A stretch of DNA of 64,000 nucleotides from Longimicrobiales bacterium. GTDB taxonomy: Bacteria; Gemmatimonadota; Gemmatimonadetes; Longimicrobiales; Gaopeijiaceae. Numbering within the stretch: the first letter of the stretch is position 1; each line of letters starts with the position of its first letter. The stretch covers positions 1-64,000 of the forward strand of contig JAQWPM010000024.1 of assembly GCA_029245345.1 (NCBI GenBank), in the 5' to 3' direction. Made by a program: the position numbers and the translations under genes. A model generated the notes under the pieces. That model was not told where the DNA came from, searched no databases, and worked only from the letters and a program-made list of their open reading frames with translations. Below, in pieces: positions 1-8,462 of this stretch.

Positions 1-1
1 A

Positions 2-1177
2 CTTGAATTTGTGGCCTTCCTCTTAGGCGGAATCAACTTCATCACGACCACCATGAACAGCCGTGCGCCGGGCATGAAGTGGTATGACATTCCCATTGTG
101 GTCTGGATGATCGTCATCGCGAGCATCCTCTTCATGCTGTCGGTGGGGCCGCTTCTTGCCGGTGCAGTGATGCTACTGTTCGACCAGACGCTGGGGACTG
201 GGTTCTACGATCCGGCCCGGGGCGGTGACCCGATCCTCTGGCAGCATCTCTTCTGGTTCTTCGGTCACCCGGAAGTGTATGTCGTGCTCCTTCCGGCAAT
301 CGGCATCACGGTCGAGGTCATGGCGACCTTCGCCCGGAAGAAGATCTTCGGATACAAGCTGGTTCTGTACACAGCCGTCGCGACGGGTGTACTGAGCTTC
401 TTTGTCTGGGCCCACCATCAGTTCATCGCCGGCATCGACCCGCGCATGGCGAACGTCTTCACGATCACCACGCTTCTGATTTCCGTGCCGATCGCAGAGA
501 TGCTCTTCGTGATGATCGCGACGTTGTACGGAGGTTCGATCAGGTTGACTACCCCGATGCTCTGGGCGCTCGCCTTCATGGCCGAGTTCCTCATTGGAGG
601 CGTGACGGGAATCTTCCTCGGTGCCAGCGGCGCGGATATCTACTTCCACGACACCTATTTCGTTCTGGCGCACTTCCACTACACGTTCTTCCCGATCGCG
701 ATTATCGGATCGTTCTGCGCCTTCACGTATTGGTTCCCGAAGATGTTCGGGAAGATGATGAACGATACCCTGGGCAAGATTCACTTCTGGGGTACGGTCA
801 TTCCGTTCAACTTCATCTTCATCCCGCTTTTCGTGCTCGGGATGGGTGGCCAGCACCGTCGCATCTACAACTATCAGCACTTCCCAGAGCTCGCGTCTGC
901 GGAGATGTACAACCTCCGTGAGATCGCGACCTACGCTCTGTTGGTCATGCTCACCTTCCAGCTGGTCTTCTTCTTCAACTGCATCAAGAGTTGGATGAAC
1001 GGAAAAGCGGCGGGTAGGAACCCATGGCAGTCCAACACATTGGAGTGGACCACCGAATCGCCACCGCCGCACGGCAACTGGCCAGTCGATGAGATGCCGA
1101 ATGTGTACCGGGGCCCGTACGAGTACGCGCATCCGGATCGTGAAGAGGATTACTGGCCCCAGAACGAACCATCCTGA
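2..1177 (+). CDS. ctaD: Cytochrome c oxidase subunit I, 5'-truncated by window edge
   Basis: Catalytic subunit of a haem-copper terminal oxidase. The reading frame is open to the left edge, so the N-terminal part, including the first haem a ligand, is outside the window. Counting from the first in-frame GTG at 11, the CuB histidine and cross-linked tyrosine are in HPEVY (H86, Y90), the CuB His pair is in WAHHQF (H135-H136), and the haem a3 and a ligands are in LAHFHY (H221, H223). Many hydrophobic helices are followed by a soluble Trp/Pro-rich tail. In the helix that carries the K-channel lysine of classic A-type oxidases (TGVKVF), this protein reads IAEMLF, so that lysine is missing. The stop overlaps the next start by one base, and the next genes are other oxidase subunits. 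Subunit II is not in the window. Confidence 0.96.
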   Translation, partial: LEFVAFLLGGINFITTTMNSRAPGMKWYDIPIVVWMIVIASILFMLSVGPLLAGAVMLLFDQTLGTGFYDPARGGDPILWQHLFWFFGHPEVYVVLLPAIGITVEVMATFARKKIFGYKLVLYTAVATGVLSFFVWAHHQFIAGIDPRMANVFTITTLLISVPIAEMLFVMIATLYGGSIRLTTPMLWALAFMAEFLIGGVTGIFLGASGADIYFHDTYFVLAHFHYTFFPIAIIGSFCAFTYWFPKMFGKMMNDTLGKIHFWGTVIPFNFIFIPLFVLGMGGQHRRIYNYQHFPELASAEMYNLREIATYALLVMLTFQLVFFFNCIKSWMNGKAAGRNPWQSNTLEWTTESPPPHGNWPVDEMPNVYRGPYEYAHPDREEDYWPQNEPS

Positions 1178-1746
1178 TGAAACCCATCGCAACTACCCGT
1201 AGCGCGACAGGCGTTCCGACAGGTCGTTTGGCTGTCTGGTGGCTACTCGCCTCAGAAGTCGTGATTTTTGGTGGTCTGCTCGGTGCCTATCTCATGATGA
1301 GATTAGGACATCCCGAGTGGGCAGACGCCGCGATGCACACGAACACATGGATCGGGGCTACCAACACCTTCGTGCTGCTTACGTCCAGCTTTACGGCGGT
1401 GCTTGCGCACCAAGCCGCGGAGAAAGGCGACGGTAAGAAGGCAGCTGGGCTGCTCGTCCTGACGATCGGGGGGGCGCTGACCTTCCTGGCCATCAAGTCG
1501 TTCGAGTGGTACACCGAGATCTCTCACGGCTACACGATCACGGCGAACAACTTTTGGTCGTTTTACTACACGGCTGCGGGCCTGCACGCGCTCCACGTGA
1601 TCGCGGGTGCGATCATCATGGGCTTCGTGGCGTGGGATGCATTTCGTGGAAAAGAGCTGCAACGAGTCGAGTTGATCGGGATCTATTGGCACTTCGTCGA
1701 TGTGGTCTGGATCTTCCTGTTCCCACTTCTCTACATCGCGAAGTAG
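1177..1746 (+). CDS. ctaE: Cytochrome c oxidase subunit III
   Basis: 189-residue integral membrane protein of the haem-copper oxidase subunit III family, which stabilises subunit I and helps proton uptake. Five or so hydrophobic helices are visible. The C-terminal signature YWHFVDVVWIFLFPLLYI-like segment is typical of the family, as is the LHALHV helix near residue 130. It is short compared with the 7-helix form (about 260 residues), matching the 5-helix bacterial version. The start codon shares one base with the ctaD stop, indicating translational coupling. Confidence 0.95.
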   Translation: MKPIATTRSATGVPTGRLAVWWLLASEVVIFGGLLGAYLMMRLGHPEWADAAMHTNTWIGATNTFVLLTSSFTAVLAHQAAEKGDGKKAAGLLVLTIGGALTFLAIKSFEWYTEISHGYTITANNFWSFYYTAAGLHALHVIAGAIIMGFVAWDAFRGKELQRVELIGIYWHFVDVVWIFLFPLLYIAK

Positions 1747-1755
1747 GGGGCCGAT

Positions 1756-2484
1756 ATGTCTGAAGAAAACCAGAACCAAGGTGACGACGGCCAGCACGAT
1801 GGGGGCCACCACGTCAACTACGCAAAGATCTATGTGATCTTGCTGATCCTCTTCGCGATTAGCGTCCTGGGTCCGTTCATTGGCGAGATCACGGGTATCA
1901 CCCTGATCACACTCATCACGGCGTTCGGTATCGCGTTCGTGAAGGCGAATCTCGTCATCCAGAACTTCATGCATCTCCGTTGGGAGAAGAAAATCATGAA
2001 GTGGGTGCTCATGGCCTCGCTGGTGGTCATGGCGCTCTTCGTGGCCGGTGTGGCACCTGACGTGTACAACCACGAAGGGGACAACTGGGAGAATCTGGCT
2101 GCCAAAGCTGCCGTCGCGCGGGGTATTCCCGGCGGTGAACACGACGCGGAAGAAGAACATGAGGAAGAGGAGCCGGCTGCCGAGGTTGTTACCGCTGGCT
2201 TCAACGCTGCGGGCTCGTACGCGATGATCTGCGCATCCTGCCATGGTGCAACCGGTTCCGGTGACGGTGCGGCAGGTGTGCTGCTCGATCCATCGCCGGC
2301 AAACTTTACGGACCCGACTTTCTGGTCGACCCGTGATGACGCGAGCATCAAGACCGCCATTCGTGACGGTGGCGTTGCGGTGGGGGCCTCCGCGCTCATG
2401 GCGCCATGGGGCGCGCTTTATGACGACGAGCAGCTCGACGCGATGGTCGAGTATGTGAAATTGTTCAACCCCGGTGGTGAGTAG
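1756..2484 (+). CDS. Fusion of oxidase subunit IV-like membrane domain and cytochrome c domain
   Basis: 242 residues in two parts. Residues 1-105 have an N-terminal His/Asp-rich tail and three hydrophobic helices resembling prokaryotic cytochrome c oxidase subunit IV. An acidic linker follows (around 128-142, rich in Glu). Residues 150-242 form a class I cytochrome c domain with a single haem-binding CASCH (C159, C162, H163) and a likely distal Met near ALMAPWG. The haem domain would sit on the periplasmic side and could pass electrons to the oxidase. It lies 9 bases after ctaE and 7 bases before the next oxidase gene. Subunit IV and cytochrome c are usually separate genes, so the fusion is notable. 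The fold assignment of the N-terminal half is by helix pattern and position. Confidence 0.85.
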   Translation: MSEENQNQGDDGQHDGGHHVNYAKIYVILLILFAISVLGPFIGEITGITLITLITAFGIAFVKANLVIQNFMHLRWEKKIMKWVLMASLVVMALFVAGVAPDVYNHEGDNWENLAAKAAVARGIPGGEHDAEEEHEEEEPAAEVVTAGFNAAGSYAMICASCHGATGSGDGAAGVLLDPSPANFTDPTFWSTRDDASIKTAIRDGGVAVGASALMAPWGALYDDEQLDAMVEYVKLFNPGGE

Positions 2485-2491
2485 GTCCTAG

Positions 2492-3094
2492 ATGTCCACG
2501 CAGGCAGCCACACTTCCAGTCGAGCAGCGTCCCGACCCAGTTAAGCGTCCCGAGATGATCGCGGATGGTGTATTGGGAATGCTGGTGTTCGTGTTCACAG
2601 AGATCATGCTCTTTGCGGGTATGATTTCGGCACACGCCATCGTGCGGTCCCAGACTGCCGGGCAGATGTGGCCTCCATACGGACAGCCGCGTCTTCCCGT
2701 TGAACAGACCGCCGTCAATACCGCGGCCCTTATCTTGAGCGGTGTCGTGTTGCTCCTGACGCAGTTCGCATACCGAAAGTCCTCTACGCGTGCGATGATG
2801 CCGCTCGTGATCGCGATGCTGCTCGGAGGCTTCTTCGTCTATTCGCAGGGCACGGAGTGGATTGCGTTGCTCAGTGAGGGACTGACCCTCACGTCGAGTG
2901 TGTACGGTAGTTTTTTCTATCTGATCGTGGGTGCGCATGCTCTGCATGCGGTTGCAGCGCTCCTCGGAATGGGATGGGCGACATACGAGTTAAAGGAAGG
3001 ACGCCTGACGGCGGCTCAACTCGGCACTGTTGCGACCTTCTGGTACTTTGTAGTACTGGTGTGGCCGGTCCTTTACCTGAAGGTCTACCTATGA
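2492..3094 (+). CDS. Second cytochrome c oxidase subunit III-like protein
   Basis: 200-residue membrane protein with about five helices. It has the subunit III features FVFTEIMLFAGMISA near residue 35, the GAHALHA helix near residue 150, and the C-terminal FWYFVVLVWPVLYLKVYL segment. It is the second subunit III-family gene of the operon and is clearly diverged from the first. Alternative complex III-linked oxidase clusters often carry two such proteins, so both may belong to one enzyme. Its stop overlaps the next start in an ATGA. Confidence 0.9.
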   Translation: MSTQAATLPVEQRPDPVKRPEMIADGVLGMLVFVFTEIMLFAGMISAHAIVRSQTAGQMWPPYGQPRLPVEQTAVNTAALILSGVVLLLTQFAYRKSSTRAMMPLVIAMLLGGFFVYSQGTEWIALLSEGLTLTSSVYGSFFYLIVGAHALHAVAALLGMGWATYELKEGRLTAAQLGTVATFWYFVVLVWPVLYLKVYL

Positions 3095-3318
3095 ACCGTG
3101 CCTGGATCCCTGTTATCGCCCTAGTTCTGCTGGCTGTCGTTCCCGACGCAGCGGAAGCCTGCGCAGTGTGTTTCGACGCCAAGGACGAGAATCGCCAGGC
3201 CTTCCTGGCCACGACCGCGTTCATGTCCCTACTTCCGCTTAGCATGGTAGCCGGGGCCGGAATGTGGATGCGGAAGCGATCGAAAGAGATTGACCGGGAG
3301 TTGGAAGACCAGGACTAG
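3091..3318 (+). CDS. Small membrane-anchored CxxC protein
   Basis: 75-residue protein starting at the ATG inside the ATGA overlap with the preceding oxidase gene. A signal peptide covers about residues 1-22. A CAVCFD motif (a CxxC pair) follows directly after the likely cleavage site, then one transmembrane helix and a charged cytoplasmic tail ending in acidic residues. The operon position suggests a role in oxidase assembly or metal or thiol handling at the periplasmic face. I do not recognise a named family. Confidence 0.75.
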   Translation: MNRAWIPVIALVLLAVVPDAAEACAVCFDAKDENRQAFLATTAFMSLLPLSMVAGAGMWMRKRSKEIDRELEDQD

Positions 3319-3519
3319 GTCAGCTCTCTGAGCACGCCAGCAGGTTCAGGTCCCGGTCAGTACGGTCCGCAGTTCCATTCGAAGTCCGGTGATGGTGACC
3401 AGCACCCACGCCGGAAGTTCTCCGAGATCCAACGGAAGAAGGGCGCCCTCCGTGACGTCGACGCCCAGGATACAGACGTCCGTTTAAAGGCGATTCTAGC
3501 CTCCATACCCGGAGCGATC

Positions 3520-4092
3520 TTGGGCGGGGCGCTCGGGTACTTCTTGGCGGTCAAGTTCGGCTTCGGTCTATGGATCGTCCCAGTCTGCATCGTGGTGTTT
3601 GGGCTGACGATGACGCTCTCCACCCTGACCATCGTGTATCGGGCCGCCAAAGCCGGTCAGGTGATCTATGCGCCCTCCGGGAACTCCACGCCGAGAAAGA
3701 AGGAGTACTCCTACGCGGAGTCCCTCGGCATGCGTGGGGAGTATGAAGACGCGGTGTCGGCTTATGAGTTGATCATCCTGGAAGAGGATGCGTTGGATCC
3801 GACACCGTACCTTCGGATCGCTCGTATCTATCGTGACAAATTGGAGCGTTTTGAGGATTCAGCTCGCTGGTTCAATCGAGCGCTCCGTGAGTCGACGATG
3901 CGCGTGGGTCTTACCATGCTCACGCGGAAGGAGCTCGTCGAACTCTACCGCACGAAACTGAACCTTCCGCAAAGGGCCGCGCCCATGCTTGCTCGTATCG
4001 CTGAAGAAGCAGCGGGTACGCCGGAGGGAGAATGGGCGTCGGGAGAACTCGCCTTCGTTAAGGAGCAAATGCGCGCGGAGGAAGCCTCCTGA
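3520..4092 (+). CDS. TPR-containing membrane protein, start uncertain
   Basis: About 190 residues: two N-terminal transmembrane helices (residues 1-50), then a helical tetratricopeptide-like region (about 70-185) with repeats around YAESLGMRGEYEDAVSAYE and YLRIARIYRDKLERFEDSA. The coordinate given uses a TTG at 3520, but this is probably not the true N-terminus. The same frame is open back to 3319 and encodes a charged, protein-like stretch (for example RRKFSEIQRKKGALRD) with no ATG, GTG or TTG. A CTG at 3328 is the only plausible upstream start. It lies between the oxidase operon and an exporter gene that starts 2 bases after its stop. Function unknown; scaffolding is possible. Confidence 0.75.
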   Translation: MGGALGYFLAVKFGFGLWIVPVCIVVFGLTMTLSTLTIVYRAAKAGQVIYAPSGNSTPRKKEYSYAESLGMRGEYEDAVSAYELIILEEDALDPTPYLRIARIYRDKLERFEDSARWFNRALRESTMRVGLTMLTRKELVELYRTKLNLPQRAAPMLARIAEEAAGTPEGEWASGELAFVKEQMRAEEAS

Positions 4093-4094
4093 AC

Positions 4095-5420
4095 ATGACG
4101 GAGCAAAAGGACCCGATGAGCGCGGGCTTCTTTGCCAAATTCTACGCGCCTCTCATCGCGACCAGCTTTCTGCTGACCGCGACGAACCCATTGGTGGCGG
4201 CCGCCTTGGCGCGCACCTCGGACCCTGCGGCTTCTCTGGCAGGCTACGGCGTGGCGTTTGCCCTAATAGGAGTGTTGTACGCACCGCTGCTGGTTGTCCA
4301 GCAAGTCACGGCCGCGCGGCTCCTCGAAGGAGGGGATATTCGGCCGGTGAAACGCTTCGCCTACGGGATGGGCGTCATCATGTCCGGTGTGGCCGCGGCG
4401 GTGGCCTTCACGCCTCTTGGGGAGCTGATCCTAGAGGGTGTCGTCGGCGTCCGAGATGGGATTCTAGACGAAGCGATCTCGGCTATGACCGTGTTGTGGC
4501 CGGTCCCTTTCCTGACCGGGGTTCGAGCGTTGCATCAGGGGCGCCTCGTCGCTGGACATCGAACCCACCCCATCGCGACAGCGACCGGTGTTCGGACTGC
4601 GGTCCTGGCCGTTGTCGCGTTCGCTCTGACTACGACCCAGGCAGGTGCGTGGCTGGGTGGTTTAGCCTTTACCGCTGGAATCGTGTTCGAAGCGGGGATC
4701 GTCGCGTTCGCTCATGCCCCGCTTCCTGAGGTTCCAGAGAAGACAGCCACAGAGTCGAAGGGAGAAGATCGACTATTGTCGTTCTCCACGCCGCTCATGC
4801 TGAACGTGATGTTGTGGTGGAGCACACCGTTGATCATCACCTCGTTTCTCGCGCGCACGCCTGAGCCCGACTGCTCGATTGCGGCGTTCACGGTAGTCGA
4901 GGCGGTGGCGTGGTTCCTGACCGCTCCGGTAGGTCAGCTCCAACACGCTTCACTAGCATTGGTGGATTGTCAGGCCGCTCATAACAAGGTCCGGAGATAT
5001 GCAGCGGGGCTGGCCGTGGGGGTGACGGTCCTACTCGTGGTCCTCTCCGTTCCGGCGATCCGTGAGTGGATCTTATGGACGGGCTTTCGGTTGGATCCGT
5101 CTCTACTGGAGCCAGCAGGCCTCGCGTTCCCTGTGGTGGCGCTCTACCCGGTCTTGTACGGGCACCGCCAGTATCATCAAGGACTGTTCGTACGTGCCGG
5201 CTGCACGGGGCTGGTTGGTCGGGGTGCCGTGCTTCGGGTCGTCGTGGTACTCGCAGCTGGCGCGATTCTGCTCGGCCCTATGGGGCCGAACGGTGCACGT
5301 ATGGGCGTCACGATCGCGGTCGTTGGACTCTTGGCGGAAGTCGTCTTCTTGGATCTGATGAGTAGGCGGCGCGCACTGCCTCTACTCGAGAAGATCCGGC
5401 TGGGAGCCGCGGCCGACTAG
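4095..5420 (+). CDS. MOP/MATE-superfamily-like membrane transporter (ANKH-like)
   Basis: 441-residue polytopic membrane protein with about 12 hydrophobic segments in two similar halves. Each half has a similar helix pair: GVRALHQGRLVAGHRT near residue 140 and YGHRQYHQGLFVRAG near residue 355. This repeat and length fit the multidrug/oligosaccharidyl-lipid/polysaccharide exporter superfamily and resemble bacterial ANKH-like proteins. The substrate cannot be told. The start follows the preceding stop by 2 bases, so the two are probably co-transcribed. The stop overlaps the convergent lipoprotein gene by four bases. Confidence 0.65.
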   Translation: MTEQKDPMSAGFFAKFYAPLIATSFLLTATNPLVAAALARTSDPAASLAGYGVAFALIGVLYAPLLVVQQVTAARLLEGGDIRPVKRFAYGMGVIMSGVAAAVAFTPLGELILEGVVGVRDGILDEAISAMTVLWPVPFLTGVRALHQGRLVAGHRTHPIATATGVRTAVLAVVAFALTTTQAGAWLGGLAFTAGIVFEAGIVAFAHAPLPEVPEKTATESKGEDRLLSFSTPLMLNVMLWWSTPLIITSFLARTPEPDCSIAAFTVVEAVAWFLTAPVGQLQHASLALVDCQAAHNKVRRYAAGLAVGVTVLLVVLSVPAIREWILWTGFRLDPSLLEPAGLAFPVVALYPVLYGHRQYHQGLFVRAGCTGLVGRGAVLRVVVVLAAGAILLGPMGPNGARMGVTIAVVGLLAEVVFLDLMSRRRALPLLEKIRLGAAAD

Positions 5421-6070
5421 TTGCCGGTCACGCTCCAGCCGGTGATTCGGATGTCGAGCCGGTGATTCGCTCGTAGCCCCGCGATCCCGTGCGGCCGAGC
5501 CTCGGACACGATCATCGAATGCGCCAACTGGCTATTGATGATGAAGTTGATCTGCCCGTCGGCGGCCTCGATGGTCATCGTGTTCTCGGGCTCGTCGCCC
5601 TCTGCCAAGACCTGCATGACCCCGTCGTGCGGTGTCCAGTCCACGATGGTCTCGGTGATTTCTCCGACCCTGCGCTTTATGAGGTAGTCACCGGTGGGGC
5701 GCACGAGAAAGTACGTGTATTCCAACTCGGGTCCGTCGAGCTCACGCCCGCCTACGAAGACGCCGTAGGCTTCACGGTACCCGAGGGGCGCCCCGTATTG
5801 AGTGAACGTTGCATCGATTCGGAAGTTGCCGCTGTTCACTGAATCGGCGGTGTGATATGCGATGCCCGCGGGTCCCGTCAGGATCCGAACGGCGTCATCC
5901 TCCTCCGTGACCTGAAAGTCGCCGAGGTCACTGCGCTGGCTATCGAGTCGGAACTGGTAGGCGGTTTCGTCCACGACCGTTTCGGCATCGGCTGCCTCCA
6001 CATCGCCTTCACCACATGCCGCGATGACGAGGGCGAGCACGCATGTGCTCCACGTGATCGGACGCCTCAC
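5417..6070 (-). CDS. Lipoprotein, LamG/concanavalin-like beta-sandwich candidate
   Basis: 217-residue protein starting at a GTG that overlaps the stop of the VWA gene upstream (GTGA). It has a short signal peptide with lipobox LVIAACG, so it is probably acylated at the Cys near residue 19. The mature part has alternating polar/hydrophobic strands, with FRIDATFTQYG, YTYFLVRPTGDYLIKRR and MTIEAADGQINFIINSQL segments. This pattern is typical of concanavalin-like or 3-keto-disaccharide hydrolase-like beta sandwiches. No catalytic motif is evident. A role in binding an extracellular ligand is an inference. Confidence 0.6.
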   Translation of the reverse strand: MRRPITWSTCVLALVIAACGEGDVEAADAETVVDETAYQFRLDSQRSDLGDFQVTEEDDAVRILTGPAGIAYHTADSVNSGNFRIDATFTQYGAPLGYREAYGVFVGGRELDGPELEYTYFLVRPTGDYLIKRRVGEITETIVDWTPHDGVMQVLAEGDEPENTMTIEAADGQINFIINSQLAHSMIVSEARPHGIAGLRANHRLDIRITGWSVTGN

Positions 6071-7359
6071 GACATCCTCCGGCGCTTGTTCTTCATGAAG
6101 TCCATCATGATGTGCTGACCTAGTGTCATGGTGTTGGTGAAATACGCCTTCCCGCGAGCGATTTCCGAGACCTTCTGTACGAACTCCACCAAATAGGGGT
6201 CACTTGCCAGCATGAAAGTGTTGATCAGGATGCCGGATTTCCGGCACGCTGCCACTTCCTGAAACGTCTGTGCCAGGATGTTGGGGTCCAGGCCACCCGA
6301 GTTGGTGTAGACCCGCCCGTCCGGGAGCGTCATGGCGCTCGGCTTCCCGTCTGTGATCATGATGATCTGTTTCATGTCCTTCTTTTGTGAGCCCAAGATC
6401 CGCCGCGCGATCTTGAGTCCTTCCGCAGTGTTCGTGTGGAACGGGCCAACCTGAGCCGTCCCGAGTTGAGACAGCGGAATCTCCTGTGCCGTGTCCCCGA
6501 AAGTGACCACTCGGAGCGAATCGCCCGGGAATTGGGTTCGGATCATATGTGACATCGCGAGGGCCACGCGCTTGGCGGGCGCGAACCGGTCTTCACCGTA
6601 CAGCACCATGGAGTGGGAGATGTCGAGCATCAGCACCGTGGCGCACGAGGACCTGTACTCGGCCTGGTGCACCATCAAGTCACCGTAGTTGAGGTTCAAC
6701 GGGACGTTCAGTCCTTCCCGCTCAATGGCGTTCTTGAGGGTCGCGGGAATGTCGAGGTTCATTGAGTCCCCGAACTCGTAGGGCTTCGAAGCGGCCTCTG
6801 CCTCGATACCTGTCGAGAGGTGTGGCGTGTCGTGGGATCCGGCGCTCGCCTTTCCGATGGCTGAGAGTAGGCTTTTGAGAGCTCGATATCCCAGGAAGTC
6901 CATTCCTTTCCCGGTCAGGTTGAATTGCACCTGTTGGGCGGCCTGTTTGGCCTCGTCGATGTTGCCCTGCCCGGTGACGTCGTAGGTCGAGCCGGGGATC
7001 TGGGGACTCCCGGTTTCCAAATTGATGTACCCCTCTTCGACCATCCTCTGCACCAGGTCGTCCAGGAGTTCAGCGACCTGCTTCTGGATCGCCTCGTCGC
7101 CTTGGCCCTCACCGCGTAGCTCGTCGATCATCTCGGGCGTGAGCTGTCCGCCCTCTACGAGGGCTTTGAGGAGCGCGTTCTTGAGCGCATCTGTCGAACT
7201 CTTGTCCTCGTCGCCCGACCAGCCCCAATAGGGGTGATAGTTTGGGCCGCCCGCGAATCCCCCGTCCATCAAGAAGTCGGACAGGTTTTCGAGCAGCGAC
7301 TCGATGTTCAAGGCATCGAGCCATTTGCCCTTGTATTTGGAATAGGTCGTGAAGCGCAT
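6067..7359 (-). CDS. VWA-domain protein with MIDAS motif
   Basis: 430-residue cytosolic protein without signal peptide. The ATG at 7359 is chosen because residues downstream ([13 protein letters not shown]) are protein-like while the open frame further upstream is not. The N-terminal 240 residues are helical and charged. A von Willebrand A domain occupies about 238-430, with MIDAS residues DISHS (246-250), T311 and the TDG Asp (D337). Such proteins normally work with a MoxR/ChlI-type AAA+ ATPase that remodels a target or inserts metal. A suitable ATPase is at 12424-13890, about 5 kb away and not adjacent. The target is unknown. Confidence 0.85.
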   Translation of the reverse strand: MRFTTYSKYKGKWLDALNIESLLENLSDFLMDGGFAGGPNYHPYWGWSGDEDKSSTDALKNALLKALVEGGQLTPEMIDELRGEGQGDEAIQKQVAELLDDLVQRMVEEGYINLETGSPQIPGSTYDVTGQGNIDEAKQAAQQVQFNLTGKGMDFLGYRALKSLLSAIGKASAGSHDTPHLSTGIEAEAASKPYEFGDSMNLDIPATLKNAIEREGLNVPLNLNYGDLMVHQAEYRSSCATVLMLDISHSMVLYGEDRFAPAKRVALAMSHMIRTQFPGDSLRVVTFGDTAQEIPLSQLGTAQVGPFHTNTAEGLKIARRILGSQKKDMKQIIMITDGKPSAMTLPDGRVYTNSGGLDPNILAQTFQEVAACRKSGILINTFMLASDPYLVEFVQKVSEIARGKAYFTNTMTLGQHIMMDFMKNKRRRMS

Positions 7360-7412
7360 GATTGCTGGTTTGCGAGTGGCCTCCACACTACGCCCGGCCG
7401 TAGCTTCTCGCC

Positions 7413-8462
7413 ATGAAATTAGAAGCCTGCTCGGCGCTGCTCGCTCACTATGATCGGGTTCAGCGTGATCTCCCATGGAGGGGGGAGACCGATCCTTACC
7501 GAATCCTCGTCTCGGAGGTCATGCTCCAGCAAACGCGGGTCGACACGGTGCTTAGATACTACGACCCGTGGCTCCGGCGGTTCCCGGATGTTGAGACGTT
7601 GGCCGTTGCCGATACAGACGAGGTCCTGAAGGAATGGGAAGGTCTCGGGTATTATCGCCGGGCCCGCAACCTACACGCGGCAGCGCAGGTGGTCCGCGCC
7701 CGAGGTGGCGAGTTTCCGCGCTCGTACGGTGCGTTGTTGAGGCTTCCCGGGGTCGGGGAGTACACCGCCGGGGCTGTTGCGAGTATAGCGTTTCAGGAAC
7801 CCGTCCCGGCTGTAGATGGGAATGTTCGGCGTGTGTTGGCTCGATGGTACGACGAGGAACTGCCGACGGCAGCCTGGCTTCGGGAGAAAGCGACCGCCCT
7901 CGTGCATGTAGAGCGTCCCGGCGATTGGAATCAGTCACTCATGGAACTTGGGGCGACGATTTGTACGCCACGAGCACCGAAGTGTGCGGAGTGCCCAATG
8001 GCGAAATGGTGCGCGGCCAATACCGCTGGGACCCAAGCATTCCGTCCTGCTCCGGCCCGAAAGGCTCGGGCGAAACCGGCGTCCTTCTTGCTCGCCGTCC
8101 TGGAGGCGGATGGTGCCGTGCTACTGACACAAAGGCCGGATGAGGGCCTGTTGGCGGGCATGTGGGCGTTCCCTGAACGGTTACTTGTGGACGCACCGGA
8201 AGACCTCGGGGACCTCGACGCACTAACCGCCGAGGTGGCTGCAACGCTCGGTGCTGAACCGGTTGGGCCCGGTCGTGGCCTACAGACTGTTGGGCACCGT
8301 TTCTCACATATTCACGCTAGGTATAAACCCTGGGTTGTTTCGGTGCGAGCGCCCGTTCTACGGGACGGATATTCGTGGGTACGGCCGGGTCAGATTGATG
8401 GCCTCGCGGTCCCCGTCGCGCAGCGGAAGGTGCTTAGGCAACTGGAGATGGAGCTGGCATGA
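7413..8462 (+). CDS. mutY: A/G-specific adenine DNA glycosylase
   Basis: 349 residues. It removes adenine mispaired with 8-oxoguanine in base excision repair. The catalytic Glu lies in SEVMLQQT (E35), the helix-hairpin-helix is LPGVGEYTAGA (about 111-121) and the conserved Asp is in VDGNV (D135). The [4Fe-4S] loop has C184, C191, C194 and C200 with exact C-x6-C-x2-C-x5-C spacing. The C-terminal third is a Nudix-like domain that recognises 8-oxoG. The start is 53 bases from the divergent VWA start. Its stop overlaps the next gene (ATGA). Confidence 0.96.
   Translation: MKLEACSALLAHYDRVQRDLPWRGETDPYRILVSEVMLQQTRVDTVLRYYDPWLRRFPDVETLAVADTDEVLKEWEGLGYYRRARNLHAAAQVVRARGGEFPRSYGALLRLPGVGEYTAGAVASIAFQEPVPAVDGNVRRVLARWYDEELPTAAWLREKATALVHVERPGDWNQSLMELGATICTPRAPKCAECPMAKWCAANTAGTQAFRPAPARKARAKPASFLLAVLEADGAVLLTQRPDEGLLAGMWAFPERLLVDAPEDLGDLDALTAEVAATLGAEPVGPGRGLQTVGHRFSHIHARYKPWVVSVRAPVLRDGYSWVRPGQIDGLAVPVAQRKVLRQLEMELA

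Noticed and set aside
173-1192. Long minus-strand ORF of 339 codons opposite ctaD.
   Set aside because: The ctaD frame is certain from its metal ligands; the antisense translation is low-complexity Arg/Glu/His.
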